This document shows positions 17,430 to 25,168 of a stretch of DNA of 64,000 nt, piece after piece. The notes beneath the pieces are model-generated. The model did not search any database, was not told the DNA's origin, and was given only the letters and a program-made list of their open reading frames with translations. Origin of the DNA: Candidatus Competibacteraceae bacterium (GTDB lineage Bacteria; Pseudomonadota; Gammaproteobacteria; Competibacterales; Competibacteraceae). The stretch lies in the NCBI GenBank assembly GCA_016713505.1, contig JADJPA010000001.1:930001-994000 (forward strand). Reading direction: 5' to 3'. Both the position numbers and the translations under genes were made by a program. The stretch's first letter is position 1; the number at the start of each line of letters is the position of its first letter.

Positions 17430-17691
17430 CAATCAAGCTCCTTGAGCGTGGAACACGGGGTGCGCGGAAATGCTGGCCAATCGGTCCGAACGCAGCGGCG
17501 GCAAGAATAACATACCCATACCCCTTGTAACCCGCATTGCTTCGCTTGGAGCCGGGGTCTAGACTAGGCTGACGTTCGCTCGCAAGCGCCATCATCAGCG
17601 GCGCACTATCCAGTAATCGTCGCCGACTCAGTTCGAGACGATTAATCCGCAAACTCTTACATCACCCAACCGGTAAATGGAGAGGCAATCC

Positions 17692-18270
17692 ATGATTCAC
17701 CAACTGCCCGAGCTTCCCTATGCCAAGAACGCCTTGGAGCCGCATATCTCGGCTGAGACCTTGGAGTATCACTATGGCAAACACCATCAAACCTATGTCA
17801 CCAATCTCAACAACCTGATCAAGGGTACGGAATTCGAAAATTTATCCCTCGAAGAGATCGTGCTGAAGTCGTCCGGCGGTATTTTTAATAACGCCGCGCA
17901 GGTGTGGAACCATACCTTTTACTGGAATTGCCTCAAACCCAACGGCGGTGGCGAACCGACCGGCGCGTTGGCTGAAGCGATCAACAAGAAATTTGGCGCG
18001 TTTGCGGCCTTCAAGGAGGAATTCACCAAGCTGTCGGTGGGAACCTTCGGCTCGGGCTGGGGTTGGCTGGTTAAAAACAGTGACGGCTCCCTGGATTTGC
18101 TGAGCACCTCCAACGCCGGAACCCCCGCGACTTCCGGTAAGAAGGCGCTGTTGACCTGCGATGTATGGGAACATGCCTACTACATCGATTACCGCAATCT
18201 ACGTCCTAAGTATCTGGACGCCTTCTGGAATCTAGTCAATTGGGATTTTGCGGCCAAGCAATACGCCTGA
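17692..18270 (+). CDS. sodB: Superoxide dismutase, Fe type
   Basis: A 192-residue enzyme that dismutates superoxide in the cytoplasm. Metal-ligand regions are intact: LEYHYGKHHQTYV (His27), NHTFYWNCL (His) and CDVWEHAYYIDYRN (Asp and His). The AAQVWNHTFYW sequence, with its Gln beside the second ligand region, is the iron-type pattern. The ATG at 17692 follows GGAGAGG by 5 bases and starts MIHQLPELPY as in SodB relatives. It is monocistronic: minus-strand genes lie upstream and a hairpin follows the stop. Length is normal. Confidence 0.96.
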   Translation: MIHQLPELPYAKNALEPHISAETLEYHYGKHHQTYVTNLNNLIKGTEFENLSLEEIVLKSSGGIFNNAAQVWNHTFYWNCLKPNGGGEPTGALAEAINKKFGAFAAFKEEFTKLSVGTFGSGWGWLVKNSDGSLDLLSTSNAGTPATSGKKALLTCDVWEHAYYIDYRNLRPKYLDAFWNLVNWDFAAKQYA

Positions 18271-18278
18271 ACCGGAAT

Positions 18279-18313
18279 GATTAGGGTAAGCTGTTGATTG
18301 GTTTGCCCTAATC
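18279..18313 (+). terminator. Weak terminator-like hairpin after sodB
   Basis: GATTAGGG at 18279 pairs perfectly with CCCTAATC ending at 18313, extended inward by one wobble and two A-T pairs around a 12-base or so loop. It starts 8 bases after the sodB stop. No good T-run follows, so termination may be partial or need Rho. Confidence 0.45.
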
Positions 18314-18509
18314 GCTCGGCTTCGTTAAGTTGCCGCAAATTTGCGAACAAAGTCGCAAATTTTTTACGAAAAAGCTAGATTTTCTTAAATTTTATATCTA
18401 GAATTAGGTACTACGGAATTAGAGCAGCACCTATTTGCCACAGGTGGCTGAATACTCGAACCCAATTTTTTAGCGAAATCAAAGCTATTGCAACCGTAAA
18501 ATATTGTCG

Positions 18510-19526
18510 ATGCCACAGAGACTCCAGCTTTTCTCCAGCCAGCTATCTCGAAGCAACTTGCTAACTCTAAAAGTTTTTTTAGAGATGACCAAGGCTGATG
18601 AGGCGGTGAGTTGGGAGCATACCGACGATTTGGAAGCGGCGTCAGCCTTGTTGATCGATGCGGATAGCGAGCTAGGGAACCGTCAATTAAACGAATGGGC
18701 TTCCAAGGGCAAGCGTCAGGTATTGCTCGCTTTTAGCAGCAGGAGCGGGGGGTTTCCAGCGAATGTGCTGGTCGTGCCGCGACCGTTGCGTTCCGCTGAA
18801 TTGATTCCCGTTTTACAGCGGGCGGGCAAGCAGTTTCTCAATTTTTTCCAGCAAAATCAGTATGGCGTTTCCCAGTCTTCACCTGGGTTAGCGGATGAAA
18901 AAGGGGCTGCGGCGGTAAGCTTGCCCGTTAAAACTCAACGGGTTTTAGATATTCTGTATACCCATCAAAATAAGGTATTGAAGGTTAGCGATAAAGCGGG
19001 GCGTTCGGTGATTTTCGAGATGGAGCGCCGGCGGTATTACACAGGCAACCTCATTCAAATGGAAGTTGAGGATTTGATTGCATCGCCGGCTAATAATGTG
19101 CGGATACAAGAGTTCGACAGCGATGAGTTCGCGAGGGAAGCGCCAAGCCTTAAACCGCAAGACCTTGAGCCTCCGCTTTGGACGGCGGCCTTGGCGGTTT
19201 CGAACGGTCAATTATTTGAAGGCTTGTCGTTGGCTGATTTCTACCGATTAAATCGATGGCCTGACCTAAAAAAATTAGGCCACGATCCGCTGCACTTGAA
19301 GCTCACGGCATTGTTGAGGCGCGGCGGGACCATTGAGTATTTTACCGAATTCACTAAAGAGCCGAGAGAAGACGTTGTGGACTTTATCAATGCCTGTCGC
19401 GCTTTGAATTATTTGGAAATCCAGGTAAAGTCGATCGAACCGATAAAAGTCCCCGAACAACCTCAGCAACAAACTACCGCCAAGCGCAGTTTGTTGAGTA
19501 GAATTCGCAGTCGGCTAGGAATCTAA
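18510..19526 (+). CDS. Unknown protein of a GTPase/Roadblock module
   Basis: A 338-residue protein I do not recognise. The N-terminal 110 residues look like a degenerate receiver-type alpha/beta fold (ASALLIDADSELGNRQLNEW, KRQVLLAFSS, NVLVVPRPLRSAELIPVLQ). The middle (about 140-210) is an Arg-rich beta segment with AGRSVIFEMERRRYYTGN. The C-terminal 100 residues read like a winged helix (LTALLRRGGTIEYFTEF, VVDFINACRALNYLEI), and the end is a basic tail, KRSLLSRIRSRLG. No signal or membrane segment. It overlaps the GTPase gene by one base, so both are co-translated. It may be an effector or regulator of that GTPase. Start: ATG 18510, with no strong ribosome-binding site; TTG 18504 is an alternative. 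Confidence 0.8.
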   Translation: MPQRLQLFSSQLSRSNLLTLKVFLEMTKADEAVSWEHTDDLEAASALLIDADSELGNRQLNEWASKGKRQVLLAFSSRSGGFPANVLVVPRPLRSAELIPVLQRAGKQFLNFFQQNQYGVSQSSPGLADEKGAAAVSLPVKTQRVLDILYTHQNKVLKVSDKAGRSVIFEMERRRYYTGNLIQMEVEDLIASPANNVRIQEFDSDEFAREAPSLKPQDLEPPLWTAALAVSNGQLFEGLSLADFYRLNRWPDLKKLGHDPLHLKLTALLRRGGTIEYFTEFTKEPREDVVDFINACRALNYLEIQVKSIEPIKVPEQPQQQTTAKRSLLSRIRSRLGI

Positions 19527-20053
19527 TGAAACAGATCAAATTTATTTTTACCGGTCCGCCTGGCGCTGGAAAAACCACGGCGATTGCTTCGATTAGTGAA
19601 TTTCCGCCGGTTTCCACGGATGTGTTTTCTACCGATGGCTTATCAGCGGTTAAGGAAAAAACCACAGTCGCCATGGATTTCGGACAAATTACCTTGGATA
19701 ACGGCCAAAAGATTGGCTTGTACGGGACTCCGGGCCAGCAGCGTTTTAAATTCATGTGGGATATTTTGGTTCAGGGCGGATTGGGTCTCATCGTGTTGGT
19801 TGATAATCGGCGTCCAAACCCGCTTAAGGATTTGGGAATTTACCTGGATAATTTTGCCGATTTTATTAAAAAAACTGATGCGGTGATCGGTGTGACTTGT
19901 TCGGATATCAAGGATACCCCCAGCCTTGATGACTATCAGAATTTTTTGCAAGAACGCGGTCAGATTTATCCAATTTTTGCCGTTGATGCACGTAACAAGG
20001 ACGATGTGATTTTTTTGTTGAATGCGCTGTTGACCTGCTTAGAAACGACCTAA
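19526..20053 (+). CDS. Small Ras-like GTPase, COG2229/CvnD-like
   Basis: A 175-residue single-domain GTPase. G1 is GPPGAGKTT (residues 10-18); switch I carries the TTVAMDFGQITL signature; G3 is GTPGQQRF (67-74); FKFMWDILVQGGLG follows. These match the COG2229 family, whose actinobacterial members (CvnD/RarD) work with Roadblock proteins in conservons, and are cousins of MglA. The G4 position reads VTCSD instead of NKxD, so nucleotide specificity may differ. Gly at the Ras position 12 equivalent is replaced within GPPGAGK by Pro/Gly-Ala. It starts on the stop of the preceding gene and is followed after 99 bases by a Roadblock gene, implying a GTPase/Roadblock regulatory pair. Composition is clearly less GC-rich than housekeeping neighbours. 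Confidence 0.88.
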   Translation: MKQIKFIFTGPPGAGKTTAIASISEFPPVSTDVFSTDGLSAVKEKTTVAMDFGQITLDNGQKIGLYGTPGQQRFKFMWDILVQGGLGLIVLVDNRRPNPLKDLGIYLDNFADFIKKTDAVIGVTCSDIKDTPSLDDYQNFLQERGQIYPIFAVDARNKDDVIFLLNALLTCLETT

Positions 20054-20152
20054 TAGGTAAGCCAGCGGAATTTTTGCCAGCTTTGCTGGGGCTTGGAGTG
20101 GCAATGGGTATTCAGTATCTGCTTGATGCGAGCGTACATTAAGCGATTTATC

Positions 20153-20908
20153 ATGAAGCTAAAAAAAGGTGGTAGATTAGCTTCGCTTTTGTTTGGTTTT
20201 AGGAACCGAAATAAGGAACAAAGTGCTGTTGCTCCAGAAATCATCAGCGAAAGCGGCGCTGGCTTGCAGCGGTTGGAAGGGTCGGAGCTCGCCAACGAAC
20301 CGGCTATCGATAAAGCGCCTAGTGACGAACCGGTTGGCGCTCGACCCGATCCAGAACAAGTAGATATAGCCGACTATGCGGGCTTTGAAGCGCTAGCGGG
20401 CATTGATGCATTTGAAGGTTCATCACTGACTACTTCGAATGAATCCATCAATCATGCAACCGAATTGAAAATTCAGGAATCGATTATGGAGAACGCCGAC
20501 TACGAAGAACATGATCGCCTCATTATCAACTACACCCGATTACAACTGACGCAATGTGAAAGGCAGCTGAAAGAATTTATGCAGCTCTGCCCTGGAGCTT
20601 ATGGCGCTTTGATTTCCACCGTCGACGGTCATGAGGTGGCCTACACGCTCAAGCGTGATTTGCCTCCTCACAAAATATCGACCATGAACAGCTCTTTGCT
20701 GGCGCTCGGCGAAAGCATCGCGCGGGAATCGCAGCAGCAGCTTTGTCAGTTTGTCATCGTGGAAAATAGTAATGGTCGAGTGGTTTCTTTGAGAATTAAT
20801 GACTTGCTGATGTTGACCTGCATTTCTTCAAAGGAAATCAACCTTGGCATGTTATTGAGTGTGGGGCGGAATACAGCAAGCACATTGCAGCAAATTCTTT
20901 CTGAATAG
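20153..20908 (+). CDS. Roadblock/LC7-domain protein with acidic N-terminal region
   Basis: A 251-residue protein. After a basic start (MKLKKGGRLASLLFGFRNRN) comes an acidic, probably disordered stretch to about residue 125, then a Roadblock/LC7 domain with MQLCPGAYGALISTVDGHEV, ISTMNSSLLALGESIARE, FVIVENSNGRVVSLRI and LMLTCISSKEINLGMLL. Roadblock proteins dimerise and bind small GTPases, as MglB does to MglA, acting as activators or scaffolds. It is the third gene of the module, 99 bases after the GTPase. ATG 20153 is preferred because translation then opens with a basic N-terminus, but a start at 20126 or 20093 is possible since no ribosome-binding site is decisive. The basic N-terminus could touch membrane. 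Confidence 0.8.
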   Translation: MKLKKGGRLASLLFGFRNRNKEQSAVAPEIISESGAGLQRLEGSELANEPAIDKAPSDEPVGARPDPEQVDIADYAGFEALAGIDAFEGSSLTTSNESINHATELKIQESIMENADYEEHDRLIINYTRLQLTQCERQLKEFMQLCPGAYGALISTVDGHEVAYTLKRDLPPHKISTMNSSLLALGESIARESQQQLCQFVIVENSNGRVVSLRINDLLMLTCISSKEINLGMLLSVGRNTASTLQQILSE

Positions 20909-21005
20909 AGAGAGTTTTTAACGCGCTTAATAATGTTGAGCAGTTATTATAATTATGATGTTGGTTATTAGGCTGAATCATTTTACAGTCGCTAGCCACA
21001 ACATG

Positions 21006-21040
21006 GCTTGAACGGGCGTATGGTAAGATACAGTTCAAGC
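21006..21040. repeat. Inverted repeat upstream of the second Roadblock gene
   Basis: Perfect 8-base arms GCTTGAAC (21006-21013) and GTTCAAGC (21033-21040) separated by 19 bases, in the 251-base gap between the two Roadblock genes. Arm spacing suits either a dimeric regulator bound to half-sites about 27 bases apart or an RNA hairpin. No matching T-run follows, so it is not a plain terminator. Confidence 0.5.
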
Positions 21041-21159
21041 GCTTTGGAATAGAGATCACTAGAGTTTGGTATTAAGGTCAGAGTGTATTTGCGTGGCACT
21101 CTGAGCGTTTTATACGCAAAAATTTAATCTTTTTTTAATCGTTAGGAAGGAAAACTGTT

Positions 21160-21519
21160 ATGGCTTCAATCAAAGAATCTATCGATCAACTGCTGGCTAT
21201 GGACGGCGCCATGTGCGTCGCTGTCGTCGATGCCAACAGCGGCATGGTGTTGGGGACCGGCGGATCGGGTCTGGATTTGGAAGTGGCCGCCGCCGGCAAT
21301 ACCGAGGTGGTGCGTTCCAAGCAGAAGACGATGCGCGCCTTGGGCCTCAAGGACGTCATTGAGGATATCCTGATTACCTTGGGCACTCAGTATCACATCA
21401 TTCGCCCATCCGCGCGGCACGAAGGTTTGTTCGTTTATTTCGTGCTGGACAAGCAGCGCGGCAACTTGGCCTTGGCCCGCCGCAAGGTGCAGGATGTGGA
21501 AAAGGAACTGAAGGTCTAA
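21160..21519 (+). CDS. Roadblock/LC7 domain protein
   Basis: A 119-residue single Roadblock domain: MASIKESIDQLLAMDGAMCV, VVDANSGMVLGTGGSG, VVRSKQKTMRALGLKD, EDILITLGTQYHIIRP, LFVYFVLDKQRGNLALARR. It resembles MglB-type GTPase partners. It has its own strong ribosome-binding site (AGGAAGGAAAA before the ATG), a 251-base leader region with an inverted repeat, and a strong terminator after it, so it is probably expressed separately and at a higher level than the three preceding genes. Its composition is GC-rich, unlike the preceding genes. Likely partner of the COG2229 GTPase encoded at 19526; binding is inferred. Confidence 0.88.
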   Translation: MASIKESIDQLLAMDGAMCVAVVDANSGMVLGTGGSGLDLEVAAAGNTEVVRSKQKTMRALGLKDVIEDILITLGTQYHIIRPSARHEGLFVYFVLDKQRGNLALARRKVQDVEKELKV

Positions 21520-21574
21520 CCGCGGGTGATTTCGGTTTTCGCGCCTGCTCTTGGGCGCGTTGCCAAGTTTTTCT

Positions 21575-21613
21575 AAGGAGCCCCGCCTTCCGCGGAAGGC
21601 GGGGTTTCTCCTT
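21575..21613 (+). terminator. Strong intrinsic terminator
   Basis: The core stem CCCCGCCTTCC/GGAAGGCGGGG (21581-21604) is perfect, and the flanking AAGGAG/CTCCTT can extend pairing outside a TTT bulge. Short T-rich sequence TTTCTCCTTT follows. It ends the Roadblock transcript and lies before the convergent sigma-54 regulator gene, so it may serve both strands. Confidence 0.82.
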
Positions 21614-21650
21614 TGTGGGTATGGTGCACGCCGTGTGCTCGCTGCGCTCA

Positions 21651-23156
21651 TCAAGTGGTAAAAGTCATTTCGTTTGAAAGTTTTTTGCTGCCGTATAGAT
21701 GCTTGCGCACCGTTCGTCGATCCAGTCCGGTGCGTCGGGCGACCTCCTCGTAATTGCCGCAGCGCTGGTAGAGCAGGGCGCAGTAACTTGCCAGCAGGCC
21801 GCGCGCATCCAAGGCTCCGGCTTGCAATTGTCGCCAAAGATCGTGGCCCGACGGCGCGGTCGCGCGCTCTTCGCTATAACGTCCCGTCAGCAGGATGCGG
21901 CGTATCGCCTGCTCCAACTCCCGCACGTTGCCCGGCCAAGCATACTCCGCTGGAAGATCGCGCCGCAGCGCGGTCAACACCAGATCGACCGCTTCTGAGC
22001 TGCTTGACCCCAACAAGCGCGTCACCAAGGCTTGCGCCAGCAAATCCAGTTCGGCGGGCATTTCGGCCAATCGTTGGCGGAGCGGTGGCACGGTGATCGC
22101 GTCGGAGCACAGCCGATAAAAAAAATCCTGCCGGAATTTACCCTGTTGGCGCAATTCGGCCAGCGATTGATGGGTGGCGGCGATCACCCGGCCGGAGAAG
22201 CGTTGTGGCTTGTGGCTGCCGACCGGCGTGAACGAACGCTCCTGCAACACCCGCAGCAATTTGATTTGGACGCTGAGGCTGGCGTCGCCGATTTCGTCCA
22301 GCAACAGCGAGCCGTAAAGACTGCAACGGGCGAATACGCCTTGATGGTCGTCCACCGCGCCGGTAAACGCGCCCTTGCGATGGCCGAACAATTCCGATTC
22401 GATCAGGCTTTCGGGAAATTCCGCCAGATTGACCGCGATAAACGTGTCGGTGACGCCGTGCTGGAAGCGGTTGCTGATAGGGTCGAACGGGATGAACACC
22501 GACCGGCCGATGGCCGCCGCCGCCGAACCTTTGCCGCTGCCGGTTTCGCCTAATAGCAGGGTCGAAAAATCCTCCATCCGATTCCACAAAAAACGCTCGT
22601 ACACCCGCATGTCGCGGCCGAATACGTTGTTCCACAGCGCCCGTCGCAATTGGTGCATACAGGGGCTGGAACCGATCAGGGCGCTGTCGATGAAGGTGTA
22701 AGCCCGCCGGAGTTGGTAAAACAGCCCGAAATAGCGCACCGCCTCCGTTTGGCCGAAACCCTGTTCCCGCAGCAACGCCAGCGCTTTGTCAGCGCAGGGA
22801 ATGGGAACGGACTGGCGCGGTTGGGCCAGTTCCCGTTCGATCGAGCGATCCAGCTCCGGCAAGAAGCGATGGTAGCCGCAGAACAGCCGGGCGTCGGCCA
22901 GCCATTGCCGTTCCTCGCCGGCGTACTGGGTCAGACTGCCGGCGTTGCGCTGGCTCAAGCGGTCGAGCCGCGCCGACAGTACTGGAAATAGCGCGGTCAG
23001 CGCATGATGGCCGTCGGGGATTGCCAAAGCCGACGCTGGAACCAGCGCCGCGACCTGCCGCCGGTTCACCTCGAACGGATTCGCCATGATCAAGGCGGAA
23101 GCAGCCGCCAAAAATTGCCGATCATCAGGATTCAAATGCAGTCGGGTACCTGCCAT
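21651..23156 (-). CDS. Sigma-54-dependent transcriptional activator
   Basis: A 501-residue bacterial enhancer-binding protein. The AAA+ domain (about 165-400) has Walker A LLGETGSGKG (201-210), the sigma-54-contact loop GAFTGA (262-267), Walker B LLLDEIGD and WPGNVRELEQAIRR. The C-terminus is a Fis-type helix-turn-helix (NYEEVARRTGLDRRTVRKHL). The first 160 residues match no receiver, GAF or ACT domain I recognise, so the signal is unknown. AGGAGA precedes the ATG at 23156. It is divergent from the ynb-like lipid operon and faces a -24/-12-type promoter with upstream repeats, so it probably controls that operon and perhaps itself. Confidence 0.93.
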   Translation of the reverse strand: MAGTRLHLNPDDRQFLAAASALIMANPFEVNRRQVAALVPASALAIPDGHHALTALFPVLSARLDRLSQRNAGSLTQYAGEERQWLADARLFCGYHRFLPELDRSIERELAQPRQSVPIPCADKALALLREQGFGQTEAVRYFGLFYQLRRAYTFIDSALIGSSPCMHQLRRALWNNVFGRDMRVYERFLWNRMEDFSTLLLGETGSGKGSAAAAIGRSVFIPFDPISNRFQHGVTDTFIAVNLAEFPESLIESELFGHRKGAFTGAVDDHQGVFARCSLYGSLLLDEIGDASLSVQIKLLRVLQERSFTPVGSHKPQRFSGRVIAATHQSLAELRQQGKFRQDFFYRLCSDAITVPPLRQRLAEMPAELDLLAQALVTRLLGSSSSEAVDLVLTALRRDLPAEYAWPGNVRELEQAIRRILLTGRYSEERATAPSGHDLWRQLQAGALDARGLLASYCALLYQRCGNYEEVARRTGLDRRTVRKHLYGSKKLSNEMTFTT

Positions 23157-23184
23157 GCAAGGTTCTCCTGTTGCGCCGAGACCG

Positions 23185-23233
23185 GCATAAAATGCCTAGC
23201 CGGTCTGCATAAAATGTACTGTCTCGGTGAGAC
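23185..23233. promoter_or_regulatory. Candidate activator binding region (upstream activating sequences)
   Basis: Two copies of GCATAAAATG lie at 23185-23194 and 23207-23216, 22 bases apart, about two helical turns. They are interwoven with an inverted repeat GACCGGC/GCCGGTC, and a palindrome GTCTCGGTGAGAC follows at 23221-23233. The region sits roughly 60-110 bases upstream of the sigma-54-type promoter, where enhancer sites for the divergently encoded activator would be expected. Binding is inferred. Confidence 0.55.
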
Positions 23234-23290
23234 TGATTTATAGTCCGAAATATAAGTGTTTTGCAACAGTTAGTTAGTGATAATCCGCGA

Positions 23291-23307
23291 CTGGCACGCG
23301 GCTTGAT
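23291..23307 (+). promoter_or_regulatory. Sigma-54 (-24/-12) promoter candidate
   Basis: CTGGCACGCGGCTTGAT matches the RpoN consensus TGGCACG-N4-TTGCW with the GG and the second dinucleotide spaced by the required 10 bases; the only core mismatch is GA for GC at -12. It would start transcription near 23318-23320, about 20 bases before the ATG of the first lipid-operon gene. The divergent gene encodes a sigma-54 activator, which strongly supports function. Confidence 0.75.
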
Positions 23308-23341
23308 AAGGAGAGCCTGTAATCTTTTATGGAGAGCTGAG

Positions 23342-25168
23342 ATGAATTCGAGTCGTGAAGCGAGTGAGCGGAGTTTTCGGAGCTGGGATGGCGCCGAATT
23401 GTTCTACCGGGCATGGCTGCCCCAACACAATACCGAAAGGGCGGTAATCCTGTTCCATCGCGGCCACGAGCATTCCGGGCGCTGGCAAGATGCGGTGGAC
23501 AAGCTGGATTTACCCGATTTCGCCGTGTTCGCCTGGGACGCGCGCGGTCACGGCCGCAGCCCCGGCGAGCGCGGTCATGCGGAAAATCTCGGCGTGCTGG
23601 TGCGCGATGTGGATGCCTTCGTCGGCCACGTTTCCCGTCAGTACGGTATTCCCATCGAAAACATCGTGGTGTTCGCCCACAGCGTCGGCAGCGTGTTGGC
23701 GGCAAGTTGGGTTCACGATTACGCCCCGAAAATCCGCGCTCTGGTGCTTGGCAGTCCGGCATTGCGGGTGCGACTGTACGTTCCTTTCGCCATCCCCGCG
23801 TTGCGTATGTTGCTGAAGATCAAACCGAAAGCCTACGTCCAAAGCTACGTGAAAGGCGGTTTGCTCAGCCGCGACCCGGCCAAGATCGCCAGCTATAACA
23901 ACGATCCGCTGATTACCCGGCGCATTGCGGTCAACTTGCTGATCGATCTGTTTGATGCCGGTCGAAAATTGGCGAGCGACGCGGCGGCGATCACCGTACC
24001 GACCCTGGTGCTGACTTCAGGGGCGGATTGGGTGGTCGATCAGAAAATCCAGCAGCGGTTTTTCGAGCGGCTGGGTTCGGCGGTCAAGGAAATGCACGTT
24101 TATCCGGGCTTCTTCCACGATACGTTCAACGAGCGAGACAACCATCTGCCGCTGGCGGATGCCCGCCGCTTCATTCGGGAGGCTTTCGCTCGTCCTCACG
24201 GTGAGCCGTGTTTGCTCGACGCCGACCGCAGCAGCGCGACGCAGCGCGAGTACGAACGGCTGGCGAACCCCTTGCCCGCGCTGTCGCGCCAGCGGCTCGG
24301 TTATGGATTGGCCCGGTTTGTCCTTAGCGCCATCGGGTCGCGCTTGAGTCGGGGAATCAAACTCGGCGTCGTCACCGGTTTCGATTCCGGTGCGACGTTG
24401 GATTACGTTTATCGCAATCAAGCCGAGGGCTTTACCTGGCTGGGCCGGCTGATCGACCGTAACTATCTGAACGCTATCGGCTGGCGAGGGATTCGCTCGC
24501 GCAAGATTCATCTGGAAAAGCTGTTGCGGCGGGCGATGGGCGAGCTCCACGCGGCGGGCGAATCCGTGCGGGTCATCGATATCGCCGCCGGTCACGGTCG
24601 CTACGTGCTCGACGCCGCGCGCGCGCAAGCCGAAATTCCCGCGACCGGGGTGCTGCGGGATTTCACTCCCGCCAATGTCGAAGCGGGGCGGCGGCTCATC
24701 GCGGATTACGGTCTGGAGCGACGCTTTGAGTTCGAGCGCGGCGATGCTTTCGATCCGGCCAGCCTCGCCGCCTTACCGCGCGACGCCACGGTCGGCATCG
24801 TTTCCGGGTTATACGAGCTGTTCCCCGACAATGAGCCGGTGCGGGCGTCGTTGGCCGGTTTGGCCGAGGCGGTGACGCCTGGCGGATATCTGATCTACAC
24901 CGGCCAACCCTGGCATCCGCAGATCGATTTTATCGCGCGGGTGTTGACCAGCCATCGAGATGGCAAACCGTGGGTGATGCGGCGGCGCACCCAGCAGGAA
25001 ATGGATCAACTGGTCGCCGCCGCCGGATTTGAAAAGGTGGCGCAAGAAACCGATCCGTGGGGCATTTTCACCGTGTCGCTGGCGCGTCGTCGCCCCCAGG
25101 AAAAGGTGACCCTGGCTAAACTCGCTCCGGTGTCGCAAGCCCGCCGCATGGAGGCCGCTCATGGCTAG
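23342..25168 (+). CDS. ynbC: YnbC-like fused alpha/beta hydrolase and SAM methyltransferase
   Basis: A 608-residue two-domain protein. Residues 15-300 are a monoglyceride-lipase-like alpha/beta hydrolase: HRGHEHSGRW, AWDARGHGRS, and the nucleophile elbow VFAHSVGSVLAASW, with the acid/His late (SGADWVVD, FFHDTFNERDN). Residues 330-600 are a class I methyltransferase with VIDIAAGHGRYVLDAA as the SAM-binding loop and GVLRDFTPANVEAG after it. This fusion matches Escherichia coli YnbC. Start at 23342 has GGAGAG 9 bases upstream; it is the first gene after the sigma-54-type promoter and overlaps the next gene by 8 bases. It likely edits a lipid head group or acyl ester; the substrate is unknown. 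The symbol is by homology. Confidence 0.88.
   Translation: MNSSREASERSFRSWDGAELFYRAWLPQHNTERAVILFHRGHEHSGRWQDAVDKLDLPDFAVFAWDARGHGRSPGERGHAENLGVLVRDVDAFVGHVSRQYGIPIENIVVFAHSVGSVLAASWVHDYAPKIRALVLGSPALRVRLYVPFAIPALRMLLKIKPKAYVQSYVKGGLLSRDPAKIASYNNDPLITRRIAVNLLIDLFDAGRKLASDAAAITVPTLVLTSGADWVVDQKIQQRFFERLGSAVKEMHVYPGFFHDTFNERDNHLPLADARRFIREAFARPHGEPCLLDADRSSATQREYERLANPLPALSRQRLGYGLARFVLSAIGSRLSRGIKLGVVTGFDSGATLDYVYRNQAEGFTWLGRLIDRNYLNAIGWRGIRSRKIHLEKLLRRAMGELHAAGESVRVIDIAAGHGRYVLDAARAQAEIPATGVLRDFTPANVEAGRRLIADYGLERRFEFERGDAFDPASLAALPRDATVGIVSGLYELFPDNEPVRASLAGLAEAVTPGGYLIYTGQPWHPQIDFIARVLTSHRDGKPWVMRRRTQQEMDQLVAAAGFEKVAQETDPWGIFTVSLARRRPQEKVTLAKLAPVSQARRMEAAHG

Noticed and set aside
20093..20152. 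Extra N-terminal 20 residues for the Roadblock protein at 20153
   Set aside because: The upstream reading (with a TTG start) is aromatic-rich and unlike the basic start that follows; kept as an alternative only.
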